Assembly: GCF_027579695.1 (NCBI RefSeq)
Contig: NC_083587.1
Span: 42,946,232 to 43,010,231 of the forward strand
Length of the DNA: 64,000 bases
Direction of reading: 5' to 3'
Source: Neoarius graeffei
Lineage: Eukaryota > Chordata > Actinopteri > Siluriformes > Ariidae
Made by a program: the position numbers and the translations under genes. Below are positions 52,712-63,500 of the stretch, in pieces; position 1 is the first letter of the stretch; each line of letters opens with the position of its first letter. The notes under the pieces are model-generated. The model was not told the origin of the DNA. It searched no databases and was given only the letters and a program-made list of their open reading frames with translations.

Positions 52712-52815
52712 GGGTTGCCAGATGTGACTGATGATTTCCAGCCCAAAAAATGCTCAAAAACCGCCTGGAGGCACTAAAACCCGCCTAATTTGAAAACCGC
52801 CCAATCTGGTAATAC
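52712..52815. repeat. Small GTTGCCAGAT element, copy 2
   Basis: Starts gggttgccagatgtgactga, contains ttccagcccaaaaaatgctc and aaaaccgcc, and ends ccaatctggtaatactgg. Related to 16893-16985. Confidence 0.6.
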
Positions 52816-52955
52816 TGGGTGTGGCAGTCAACAGGCATAGCCAGTAGGCTACGCAGACTGCGCTAGACAACATTTCCAAGACAACTCGTGGCGATTTACA
52901 TTTTATTACGGCACATCAATTTTATAAAGATAATCGATGAAACACTAGATAGATT

Positions 52956-53450
52956 TCCATGACTTTTCCAAAACTTCTGAACAAAATACTTTTTTCCATA
53001 ACTTTTCCAGGGCCTGGAAATTTAATTTTAAAATTCCAAAACTTTTCCAGGTTCTTCATGACCGTACGAACCCTGACAGACCTACTCTCGTTGAATAAAG
53101 TGAGCTGAATGACCGCCAAACTGAGTTTGGCCAGGTTCTAACGTCATACCAAAACAAAATACATCACGGATTCCTTCACATTCAGAAAGGTTAAAAATAT
53201 TCATCATACGTTCAAAAACGTTCATCGTAGTGTGGCACTGTATTGTCTAATTCTCACTGCTTATAACTATACACCTACCCGGTGGAGATGAGCTGGGAAA
53301 CTGAAGACTGAAGGAACAGTATTGAAAAGTATTTTTCCAGTCTCACCTGTGAAAGGTAATCCCATGTGATCTCGTTTGGACGGTAAACCTGTTAGTACAG
53401 TTAAACGCAGCACATGATTGAGGCATCTTTATTCTCGGCTACTGTCTAGA
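52956..53450. repeat. Right member of the 0.5-kb inverted repeat pair
   Basis: Inverted copy of 49799-50292 (tttccatgacttttccaaaa to tctcggctactgtctag). It includes the minus-strand THAP exon and abuts palindrome 2. Confidence 0.8.
53342..53421 (-). pseudogene. THAP-domain first exon (right copy)
   Basis: On the minus strand, MPQSCAAFNCTNRFTVQTRS then HGITFHR with a following CAG|GTGAGA donor. Inverted counterpart of 49822-49901. Confidence 0.62.
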
Positions 53451-54008
53451 CGCTATACCAGAGACGGTTGAAGAATCTCCACTTTGCCCCATCCAATATG
53501 GCGGCGAGGATGACGTATGATTCTACGCAGAATGTGGCGTCTATGTTTATATGTCTATGACTTTTTGCTTGCAGTTTTGGCACAAACTTCACGTGTGGGT
53601 GGGCTGTCCAGGAATGCATTCCCATTGGCTAACTTGTGTTTGACTGACAGCTACGCTCAGACATTCCCCCGGAGGCTGTTGCGGCCATTTCCTACTCGGA
53701 TTCTGGCGGACTGTTTGACGAGTGACCGATCCATTGACTGTAAACAAGGATCGAGTGGACTTCAGTGGCGACTATGATATTGAATTTACACTTTGTTGAA
53801 TTAATTCAATATCATAGTCGCCACTGAAGTCCACTCGATCCTTGTTTACCGTCAATGGATCGGTCACTCGTCAAACAGTCCGCCAGAATCCGAGTAGGGA
53901 ATGGCTGAGCGTAGCTGTCAGTCAAACACAAGTTAGCCAATGGGAATGCATTCCTGGACAGCCCACCCACACGTGAAGTTTGTGCCAAAACTGCAAGCAA
54001 AAAGTCAG
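53445..54008. repeat. Large palindrome 2
   Basis: Arms around gaatttacactttgttgaat near 53785; the left arm is at 53558-53785 (core) and the right arm at 53797-54008. Nearly the same sequence as palindrome 1. Here the left arm carries the ccggaggctgttgcggccat segment and the right arm lacks it, the mirror of palindrome 1. Confidence 0.85.
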
Positions 54009-54332
54009 GGAGCGCAAACGAGAGCTGGAATTGCAACCAAAATAAATTACGTCAAACAAAACTGAGAAAGACGCGGAACAAAAATAAGTTTCTGAAGAGT
54101 AATAGACTGATATTTTGCACGATTACACGAATAATTTGTTTGCCAGTCTAAAAAAATTGACTTTTTTTTTTTTGGTATTTTGATTTGTTGTTTTTGTTTA
54201 TTTCAAAAGTATTGTATGAAAATTTTGGCACAAAATTGATTCCATACTGATGCGGTTTTGAGAGAGAGAGCAAAAGCCCATGTTGCTTTACGGGATGAGT
54301 TTTCTGGGTGGATGCTTTTGTGTGTGTGTATA

Positions 54333-54861
54333 CACTACCGTTCAAAAGTTTGGGGTCACCCAGACAATTTTGTGTTTTTCCATGAAAAGTCACACTTTTA
54401 TTTCCCACCATAAGTTGTAAAATGAATAGAAAATATAGTCAAGACATTTTTCTGGCCATTTTGAGCATTTAATCGACCCCACAAATGTGATGCTCCAGAA
54501 ACTCAATCTGCTCAAAGGAAGGTCAGTTTTATAGCTTCTCTAAAGAGCTAAACTGTTTTCAGCTGTGCTAACATGATTGTACAAGGGTTTTCTAATCATC
54601 CATTAGCCTTCTGAGGCAATGAGCAAACACATTGTACCATTAGAACACTGGAGTGAGAGTTGCTGGAAATGGGCCTCTATACACCTATGGAGATATTGCA
54701 CCAAAAACCAGACATTTGCAGCTAGAATAGTCATTTACCACATTAGCAATGGATAGAGTGGATTTCTGATTAGTTTAAAGTGATCTTCATCGAAAAGAAC
54801 AGTGCTTTTCTTTCAAAAATAAGGAAATTTCAAAGTGATCCCAAACTTTTGAACGGTAGTG
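54333..54861. mobile_element. Tc1-type MITE, 529 bp
   Basis: TA-flanked (54331-54332 and 54862-54863) with inverted termini cactaccgttcaaaagtttg and caaacttttgaacggtagtg. The interior (aaagtcacacttttatttcc, tctgctcaaaggaaggtcag) is typical of a very common fish mariner/Tc1 MITE. Non-coding. Confidence 0.9.
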
Positions 54862-54897
54862 TATATGTTAACACCCTTTACGCTCGAAATTCATATA

Positions 54898-56507
54898 CAA
54901 CCCCGATTCCAAAAAAGTTGGGACAAAGTACAAATTGTAAATAAAAACGGAATGCAATGATGTGGAAGTTTCAAAATTCCATATTTTATTCAGAATAGAA
55001 CATAGATGACATATCAAATGTTTAAACTGAGAAAATGTATCATTTAAAGAGAAAAATTAGGTGATTTTTTTTTTTTTTTTTTTAAATTTCATGACAACAC
55101 ATATCAAAGTTGGGACAAGGCCATGTTTACCACTGTGAGACATCCCCTTTTCTCTTTACAACAGTCTGTAAACGTCTGGGGACTGAGGAGACAAGTTGCT
55201 CAAGTTTAGGGATAGGAATGTTAACCCATTCTTGTCTAATGTAGGATTCTAGTTGCTCAACTGTCTTGGGTCTTTTTTGTCGTATCTTCCGTTTTATGAT
55301 GCACCAAGTGTTTTCTGTGGGTGAAAGATCTGGACTGCAGGCTGGCCAGTTCAGTACCCGGACCCTTCTTCTACGCAGCCATGATGCTGTAATTGATGCA
55401 GTATGTGGTTTGGCCTTGTCATGTTGGAAAATGCAAGGTCTTCTCTGAAAGAGACGTCGTCTGGATGGGAGCATATGTTGCTCTAGAACCTGGATATACC
55501 TTTCAGCATTGATGGTGTCTTTCCAGATGTGTAAGCTGCCCATGCCACACGCACTAATGCAACCCCATACCATCAGAGATGCAGGCTTCTGAACTGAGCG
55601 CTGATAACAACTTGGGTCGTCCTTCTCCTCTTTAGTCCAAATGACACGGCGTCCCTGATTTCCATAAAGAACTTCAAATTTTGATTTGTCTGACCACAGA
55701 ACAGTTTTCCACTTTGCCACAGTCCATTTTAAATGAGCCTTGGCCCAGAGAAGACGTCTGCGCTTCTGGATCATGTTTAGATACGGCGGCTTCTTTGAAC
55801 TATAGAGTTTTAGCTGGCAACAGTGGATGGCACGGTGAATTGTGTTCACAGATAATGTTCTCTGGAAATATTCCTGAGCCCGTTTTGTGATTTCCAATAC
55901 AGAAGCATGCCTGTATGTGATGCAGTGCCGTCTAAGGGCCGAAGATCACAGGCACCCAGTATGGTTTTCCGGCCTTGACCCTTACGCACAGAGATTCTTC
56001 CAGATTCTCTGAATCTTTTGATGATATTATGCACTGTAGATGATATGTTCAGACTCTTTGCAGTTTTACACTGTCAAACTCCTTTCTGATATTGCTCCAC
56101 TATTTGTCGGCGCAGAATTAGGGGGATTGGTGATCCTCTTCCCATCTTTACTTCTGAGAGCCGCTGCCACTCCAAGATGCTCTTTTTATACCCAGTCATG
56201 TTAATGACCTATTGCCAATTGACCTAATGAGTTGCAATTTGGTCCTCCAGCTGTTCCTTTTTTGTACCTTTAACTTTTCCAGCCTCTTATTGCCCCTGTC
56301 CCAACTTTTTTGAGATGTGTTGCTGTCATGAAATTTCAAATGAGCCAATATTTGGCATGAAATTTCAAAATGTCTCACTTTCGACATTTGATATGTTGTC
56401 TATGTTCTATTGTGAATACAATATCAGTTTTTGAGATTTGTAAATTATTGCATTCTGTTTTTATTTACAATTTGTACTTTGTCCCAACTTTCTTGGAATC
56501 GGGGTTG
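54898..56507 (-). mobile_element. Tc1-like transposon, family 1, copy 3
   Basis: A 1610-bp, TA-flanked element with the same termini as copies 1 and 2 (caaccccgattccaaaaaag). A T-run at 55066-55083 is specific to this copy. It lies in the HARBI1-like intron. Confidence 0.92.
55127..56150 (-). pseudogene. Tc1-like transposase pseudogene (copy 3)
   Basis: Frame 55897-55127 covers [20 protein letters not shown] to the C-terminus. It includes the catalytic Asp in [10 protein letters not shown], the Asp in [11 protein letters not shown] (Asn changed to Lys next to it) and the Glu in SPTENTWCI (Ile changed to Thr before the Glu). A one-base deletion near 55939 (gggccgaag versus gggcccgaag) separates it from the N-terminal frame (56034-55846). 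Dead, but only a few changes from copy 2. Confidence 0.88.
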
Positions 56508-56745
56508 TATTTTTATTTTATTTTTTTTTCACCAGCCAGCCGGACTAGTTACCTTCCAAAGTAACTAGCTAAAATTTGTTCATGTATGAATTTTACTTCT
56601 GTCAAAAATAACGCAAAAGAGAGTAGTTACCATTGTTCATGACTAATGTGCATTTATTTCAAGACCTGAGTATTTTGATACTGTTAAATACATAAATGAG
56701 AACAACACAGAGCACCATAATATAATATCAACAAATAATATATTG

Positions 56746-57095
56746 GGGCGGCACGGTGGTGTAGTGGTTAGCGCTGTTGCTTCACATCAAGAAGGTCTGG
56801 GTTCGAGCCCAGTGGCTGGTGAGGGCCTTTCTGTGCGGAGTTTGCTTGTTCTCCCCGTGTCCGCGTGGGTTTCCTCCGGGTGCGCCGGTTTCCCCCACAG
56901 TCCAAAGACATGCAGGTTAGGTTAACTGGTGGCTCTAAATTGACCATAGGTGTGAATGCGAGTATGAATGGTTGTTTGTCTGTCTCAGCCCTGCGATAAC
57001 CTGGAGACTTGTCCAGGGTGTAATCCGCCTCTTGCCCATAGTCAGCTGGGATAGGCTCCAGCTTGCCTGCGACCCTGTAGAATGGATGGATAGAT
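56746..57095 (+). mobile_element. SINE family S, plus orientation
   Basis: Head ggggcggcacggtggtgtag, box B ggttcgagccc, end gaatggatggatagatg. More diverged than most copies in this window. Confidence 0.88.
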
Positions 57096-57139
57096 GTGTG
57101 GGATGGGGGGTTGCTAGAAAAAGGGACTGGTGCACTTCA

Positions 57140-57515
57140 GAAACTAGATGATGGCACGAGGAAAGTGGATAATCTGGAAATACTGAAATAAAACCTCAAG
57201 ACATCAGCCAGAAGGTTAAAACTTTGGTTGTAGCTTGGTTTTCCATCAGGACAGTATTCTAAGCTCACCTCCAAAGTTGTAACAAAATGGCTTAAAGACA
57301 ATAAACTGAAAGAATTGGAGTGGCCATCACAAAGCCCTGACCTGCACAAGGAGGTCCGTAATCTTGAGTGAAATTACTTGCAAAGTATTGAGAAGCTTAT
57401 TGAAGACTACCCCAAGCTTTTGATAAATACTAACAAAGCGCATATCAACTTTGAATCCACTGATGTCATATTTATGCAGAAATATAAGGGTTTACAAACT
57501 TTCAAGCACCATTGT
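57140..57515 (+). pseudogene. Decayed Tc1-like transposase C-terminal fragment
   Basis: Around 57269-57345 the plus strand reads SKVVTKWLKDNKLKELEWPS then QSPDL, followed by decayed sequence. [13 protein letters not shown] is the hallmark around the catalytic Glu of Tc1 transposases. The end (tacaaactttcaagcaccat) resembles a Tc1 terminus. It differs from the other Tc1 families here. Confidence 0.6.
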
Positions 57516-57692
57516 ATGAATTGTATAGTTAAAGAGGGATTATTGAATGAATGGTAACTAACTCGGTTAGCTAATTAATGAGGAAAAAAAAACAAACATT
57601 TAGGGCTTTAGCACTGAAAGCCCAAGGCAGGCAATGTCACTGATGTCTTAAAGACTCTGTTTCTGACCCATCCGTCATCCTTGTATCCACAG

Positions 57693-58153
57693 GTGGTACA
57701 GGTCTATGTAAAGCTAAACATGTGCTGAGCCCTGTGAAAAGCTCCCGTATGAAGACCAATGCAGCCAGACGTTTCAACACCGCTCATTCTCAGGTTTGGA
57801 AATCCACTCAGCACGTCTTAGGCTATTTGAAAACCCGTTTCCGGTGCTTGCGGGGTCTTGGAGCTGTGCTGGCTGATGATCTCAAGCCCATAGCTCGCAT
57901 CGTCACTGCTTGCTGTGTTCTCCACAACATCTCTAAAAAGTTTTCAGTGCCATTACCCAGCAAACTGGTTCTGGAGCATTTACAGCCAGATCCAGAGTTG
58001 AGGGAAGAGGAGGGCTTTGTTGACACAGAAGAGGCAATAGAAGACATGATCGAGATGTGTTTTGGGAATTCTGGAGATGAAGGCGAGCAAGAAGAAATAA
58101 AAACCAGTGAGGACTGTTACAAGACAGACACACACAATTGTGATCGCAAATGA
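57693..58153 (+). CDS. HARBI1-like gene, exon 2
   Basis: Follows a TATCCACAG acceptor. The first GT completes a Gly codon, then GTGLCKAKHVLSPVKSSRMK, NAARRFNTAHSQVWKSTQHV, LGYLKTRFRCLRGLGAVLAD, then IARIVTACCVLHNISKKFSV. RFNxAHSxxxxxxExxxGxLKxRFRCL and VxACCVLHN are strong Harbinger nuclease signatures. The C-terminus is acidic (DPELREEEGFVDTEEAIEDM). The GDSGY position reads GGTGL (second Asp lost) and the IIER position reads STQH (catalytic Glu lost). Stop at 58151-58153. Full protein about 397 aa. Confidence 0.82.
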
Positions 58154-58432
58154 CACAAGAACTCTTCTGAATGTTGAAAGACGTTGCACACGGGAACTGC
58201 AATCTGAGTCCCACTGAACAACCCAAGGAAGAATAATCCTACCAATATAGTCCTTTCACGTATCACTTGTCTAAAAATAGAAAGTGTGCGCATGTATACA
58301 CCGAGTGATAGAGTAGCCTCCACTTTGTCTATTTTAATTAAGATGTAAACACTAGAAAAGTTTACAATAGAAAAGGTTAATTTCTTCCTTATCTAGGAAA
58401 ATGTGTTTAAAAATGTGTTGCATACAGCAATT

Positions 58433-58438
58433 AATAAA
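58433..58438 (+). promoter_or_regulatory. Polyadenylation signal of the HARBI1-like gene
   Basis: AATAAA about 280 bases after the stop codon, followed by gtgtgcatgtaaagttttcc, a GT/T-rich downstream element. Confidence 0.6.
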
Positions 58439-58644
58439 GTGTGCATGTAAAGTTTTCCTGTGTAAACATTTTAACTAAAACAGATGATTGTTATACACAC
58501 TCCAGATTCCGCCTCGATGGGATTGTCTGGGCTGTTTGAATGCTTTTGTGCTGACTCCTGCAGGAGAGCAAACAGTGGTTACAATTTTATTTTATTTTTT
58601 TTTTTTGGTGACCATTAAAATTATTTGTAAAGTCTTAGGTTTGA

Positions 58645-59018
58645 GGGGCGGCACGGTGGTGTAGTGGTTAGCGCTGTCGCCTCATAGCAAGAAGGTCCGG
58701 GTTCGAGCCCCGTGGCCGGCGAGGGCCTTTCTGTGCGGAGTTTGCATGTTCTCCCCGTGTCCGCATGGGTTTCCTCCGGGTGCTCCGGTTTCCCCCACAG
58801 TCCAAAGACATGCAGGTTAGGTTAACTGGTGACTCTAAATTGACCGTAGGTGTGAATGTGAGTGTGAATGGTTATCTGTGTCTATGTGTCAGCCCTGTGA
58901 TGACCTGGTGACTTGTCCAGGGTGTACCCCGCCTTTCGCCCGTAGTCAGCTGGGATAGGCTCCAGCTTGCCTGCGACCCTGTAGAACAGGATAAAGCGGC
59001 TAGAGATAATGAGATGAG
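58645..59018 (+). mobile_element. SINE family S, plus orientation, near consensus
   Basis: Target duplication agtcttaggtttga at 58631-58644 and 59019-59032. Head ggggcggcacggtggtgtag and tail taatgagatgag. It is one of the cleanest copies and probably a young insertion. Confidence 0.94.
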
Positions 59019-59032
59019 AGTCTTAGGTTTGA

Positions 59033-60060
59033 CACTACATTATGACCTTTCCTGTTTTTTAATCTGTCGGCCAAAAAAATGCAGTTTAAAAAAAAAAGTG
59101 CAGATAATTTACCCCCAAAAGTTTGACAGAAAATGCTCTATTATTGTTATTGGCTGAAATATTTCAGTAACATCCCTAATAAATATAGTTGACTGACATT
59201 CACTATTTACTACAGATGTTCACTATAGTCTAATGCTAGCTGAGTCAAACATATTGGTAGAGTTTATTTCACATTAACGAACTCAAAACATACTACTTTT
59301 TACCCTGACAGAAAATGAAAGGGCCACATATTTCCAGTAGGATGATTGAGAAGAGAGGAGACAAAATTCATATGTCTTCCAAATTTGTCTATTTTTTCAT
59401 CTGTTGTTGATACTGGGGGGGAAAAGGATGATTTTTTTTTTTTTTTGCATATTTTTAGTGATAACTCATAGGATTGTATTCTGATGTTAAAATGTGAGAT
59501 TGGCAGGTCTGCAAGTACGTTGAAATTGATATTAAATTTTTTTTATATATTTTTTTGGGGGGTGGGGGTGCACACAATGTTTTCCTTCTATCCAGAACAT
59601 CACAAGTCATAAGTCTGAGTTACAATGAACTGTAATAATTGTTGAGTATAGATATTTACCTTGTCTCATCTTGTCTGTGCTCGGCTGTGGCAGGACTCAA
59701 AAAAAGGCTGGTTTATACAATAACACTCGAGTTTAGACACACTTTCAAATTCAGAGTTTTTATTTTGATTCATTAAAAGACACTTCGTGTCTGAAAGTAA
59801 TGATGGACTTTCATTTCTCTTTACTTAGTTGGGTGGTTCTTAACATAATATGGATTACTACAGTTGTCAAATAGGGCTATTTACTGTTTTTATTATTTAC
59901 TATCGACCATTTGATGGTCTCAAACACATTAAGAAGGCAAGAAAGTCTGCTAATAAATTTTTGACAAGGCATACCTATTAATTGAACAGCATTTGCAGGT
60001 GAGTGAACACTGACATGAAGCTGGTTAAGATAATGCCAATAGTGTGCAAATCTGTCATCA
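59033..60060. other. Intergenic sequence, no feature recognised
   Basis: AT-rich sequence with T- and G-runs (59432-59445, 59560-59572). No coding exon or repeat termini were recognised. Confidence 0.4.
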
Positions 60061-60062
60061 AG

Positions 60063-60262
60063 GTAAACTGTGACTACTTTGAATTATGTAAAATATGAAA
60101 CATTTTGGATTTTTTTAAACACTTTTTGTTTACTACATAATTCCATATATGTTCCATATGTTATTTCATAGTTTTGATGTCTTCAGTATTGTTCTATAAT
60201 GTAAAAATTGTCAAAATAAAGAAAAAACTATGAATGAGTAGATGTGTTCAAACTTTTAATGA
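60063..60262. repeat. Tc1-type MITE remnant
   Basis: Ends tcaaaataaagaaaaaacta then tgaatgagtagatgtgttca and aacttttaatg, the usual right end of a common fish Tc1 MITE. The left side is decayed. Confidence 0.5.
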
Positions 60263-60317
60263 ATTTCCTGGTTACACAGTTTTACTTTGTGACTACTAGA
60301 ATTGTGCTATCTGTTTT

Positions 60318-60525
60318 CATCCAAATGAGGATGGGTTCCCTTTTGAGTCTGGTTTCTCCCAAGGTTTCTTCCTCATGTCGTCTGAGGGAGTTTTTCCACC
60401 ATTGCTTTAGGCTTGCTCATTAGGGATAAAATTAGCTCGTGTTTAAAGTCTTTAATTTTCTGTAAAGCTGCTTTGTGACAATGTCTGTTGTTAAAAGCGC
60501 TGTACAAATAAACTTGGAGAAAAAA
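60318..60525 (+). repeat. Dispersed teleost repeat (AGCGCTTTTAACAA type), copy 2
   Basis: Inverted counterpart of 30152-30375: caaatgaggatgggttccct, gcttgctcattagggataaa, tgtaaagctgctttgtgaca and ttgttaaaagcgctgtacaa. Confidence 0.5.
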
Positions 60526-63500
60526 AAGTTGACTGATAATACACATACACAGACTTTTTTTTTTTTTTAAATAGGGTTCTGTTTTACCCTTCAATCACCA
60601 GGAGTAGTCAACATGTGGCTACCTTCTTGTGTAGACATACATGCGAAGACTTTACGACAGTCACGTGATCATGCTGTAACAAAACAGCCATTAACCGCTC
60701 ATAGCTAATCTATTTCATAAACTGGATTACGAACAGCAGAATGAGGTTGAAACCAAGTTCTCTCCACTTCCTACTTTTTCCTCTGCTGAGCCATTTACAT
60801 CGGCTATTCTGATGAACCTCAGACCTGTGACATCTGCTAGCAATTTGGAAGTGGTTCCCTTCCCCATATGGAGTTCTACACTAGTGAGCTTGCAAAGTGA
60901 ACTGGACTTTGTGGGCCAGAGTAGGTCTCCTATCATTCTATGTATCTACCCTTCAGGGGTAGGTTTCCCAATAACGTTGCCCTTTAGGGCTAAAGAGCGA
61001 GTATGGAGACGCGCTTAAGCAACATTGTATGTCGTTTTCCCGAACTCACTTGTAAGGTCTCTTAAAAGCAACATTATGAAGAGCTTCTTTACAATGTGCA
61101 TCCCCGATATAGGCATTAGTATTTGCTAAAGGCATTCGTACTGTAGTTGCTAAATTCAGTCGATGAAGTCACATGGCATTTGTTTTGAACCAAAGGCCAA
61201 TGAAATGTAAAGCGTTAAAATATGTTAATATATTGTATCGTCATTAAGCATTGCATGTGGTAATTAATAATTGAAACTATTTTACATTTTTGGACAATGA
61301 CATTTTTTATTCCAAGCAAGTTTTTTTAAATTAAATGAACAAACCTTCACGTGAAAGAATGAGCAAATAAAGTAAATAATTCAGTAAATGTTTTCCCTCT
61401 GCCTGCTCATTTTACTGTTACCCAATCATGCCGTCATGATTATTTCAACTGTTATCCACAATGGCAAGCTGGCAATGTTCTGCCTTATATATAAGGAGGT
61501 CAATTCAACCTCCTTCGGTACACACAGATCAAAACCTAACTCACGTGCACACACACACACAATGTTACAGGTGCAGAAGTTTGTCTCATTTATGACACTA
61601 AGTTAGATAATCTCTTGCCTAATGGAGTTAAATTTGGTTAAAATGTGGCGATATCAGTATGACATTATGATATCCATACGTAATTCCATAACATACTGAA
61701 ATATATTCATAAAGTTTTTCGTATATGGGTCTGGCTTAGAAACTGGGTACTGTGGGGGTACCCCACTAAATATACTCCCAGTCAATAAATTACATGGTTT
61801 TGAATGATGTTGGTTTTAATTTGAAATAAAATGATGAAAAAAATAATACAGATAAAACAATCTTTGATGTGAATATTCAGAATTTGGCAAAAATTCTGCA
61901 AATTTGTGGAAAAATGGTGGCTTGATCTGGGACATGATAAATGGTCGACTACATCGCATTCCCTTAAAAAGGTTGTAGTCCACTGAAAAGTCTACAGTTA
62001 TCATTAATTGTATTTTAAGTTGTAACTTTATACACCTAAGGATTGGTGTGCTCACAGAATAATCATAACCGTAATAAAACATCATGCAAAATATTTGATC
62101 ACCGTTGTAACTCCATTTTCCGCAAACCCAAAACCAATACGATCGTGTGTTTTGATCTAAACGGAAAGCCTCAGGGTCAAGGTCACTACCTCACCAAAAG
62201 TAGTAACTTAATCATTACGCCATAAAAAAATTTAGTTATAAATCTGTGATTTTGTTTTTTTAAACGAAAGCTGAAAGTTAGGTATAGAATGTTTCTTACA
62301 GAATATGTTACGATGGTAGCTGGTCTTGTATGAATTTCTGAGCTATAAAATGAGTTGTGGTCTATTTTTTACCGTAGCGTGTTATTTGTGTGCGGGGAAG
62401 GACACACATTAACAATTTGCATGTGTAGAATGGAATTTTCCACTCCAACAGTTAGAAGTTGATCGTGCTTCCATTTGCGGTCTTTCTGTTACGCAGGTGA
62501 TCTGTTCGGATGTTATCACTGAAAAGATGAGTTTTGACAGTTTTATTTTGTTTTAGTCTTGTAGTATAAGGCAATAGAATGTTTCTTTTTCATTTTACTT
62601 TCATATTTCGTAGTGTTTGCATATTTTTGGCCAATATTTTGCAACCATGGTCAATTTAGATCGAACTTTTGATTGAATCTACAGCCAGTCATTTTGCCCC
62701 GCCCCCACCTCACGCTCCATCCGGTGCGGTAGTGATGTCCCGACCTTCAGCTGGTACAGTCGCTGTTCTTTTACCAGCACCATTATTCTCATCTTTCCGG
62801 TGTGTTCTTGATTTTTCCATTGTGTCCTATTGTCCTATTTCGCCATATCAAATACCCAAAATGTGTCATATTATTCATATTTAAGTGAATAATCAATTCA
62901 GTCATCATAACTTGGCATTTTTAACCCAAGCAATCAAAAAGAAATTTATTCAATATTTTCACTCATTAAAGCCCCTCATTGAAGGAGGGGCTTTAATTCT
63001 TCAAGATCTAGTTATTTTATATGTAAGTCAATTTTACAAAAGCATTTGAATTGTAATCAAAAAAAATTTCCACAGTGGAGGCTAGATAAAGCAAGATACT
63101 ATCTTTATTCTTATTGAACATGACAAAAGAAACACTGAGTGTTAGGTAAATGCAAAAAAAATAGTAAAATTAGAAAATTTATTTTTTGACCATAATGTCC
63201 CAAATAAGAGACCAGTTTCTGAGACGGACCCATATTTATTTAATAATTAACTCAATGTACTTACAAGAGTCCCTCGGAGGCGCATGCGCATTCTGTGTTT
63301 TTGGCTGCGAACAAGATGCTCTTTGTTGTGAAAGAGCCAGAAAAAGTGAAATCATTTAACTGATGCTTTCATTTTCTTTGAATTAAAATAAAAGATAAAC
63401 TATCATGTAATTTCTTATATTTGCTGTTTCTGTCTGTTTTTATTATAAACACGTTGCATTATGTCTCCATTTTGATTGGGCAATGAGTAAAAATGAAGGT

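Larger units (their letters stand above)
45569..54246. mobile_element. 8.68-kb composite bounded by long inverted repeats and 6-bp duplication
   Basis: CTGATG occurs at 45563-45568 and 54247-54252. Between them the ends are inverted copies: tatggaatcaattttgtgcc at the left and ggcacaaaattgattccata at the right. The match continues for about 180 bp (including gactggcaaacaaattattc and ttgcacgattacacgaataa). The left arm resumes after a LINE insertion (about 45751-48425) with ctcagttttgtttgacgtaa, matched inverted at 54030-54072. Inside are two large palindromes, an inverted pair of THAP exons, a RecQ-like element and a hAT fragment. No family was assigned; the 6-bp duplication and long TIRs recall Polinton or Dada elements, but none of their proteins are visible. 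Confidence 0.6.
45514..57692 (+). other. 12.2-kb intron of the HARBI1-like gene, filled with transposons
   Basis: Bounded by GTGAGC (45514) and TATCCACAG (ending 57692). Exon 1 ends in phase 1 (G) and exon 2 supplies GT, giving ...TWVLG-GTGLCKAKHVLSPV, which aligns without a gap to the HARBI1 pattern W-L-L-G-D-S-G-Y-P. It holds the 8.68-kb inverted-repeat unit, a MITE, Tc1 copy 3 and a SINE. Confidence 0.75.

Noticed and set aside
45569-54246. Possible Polinton/Maverick
   Set aside because: The long inverted ends and 6-bp duplication fit, but no polymerase B, integrase, ATPase or capsid-type coding sequence is visible, so the name was not applied.
60727-61018. Opposed ORFs near 60.7-61.0 kb (MNLRPVTSASNLEVVPFP and its antisense)
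   Set aside because: Neither has a recognisable domain or splice context; possibly decayed repeat. Not supported as a gene.
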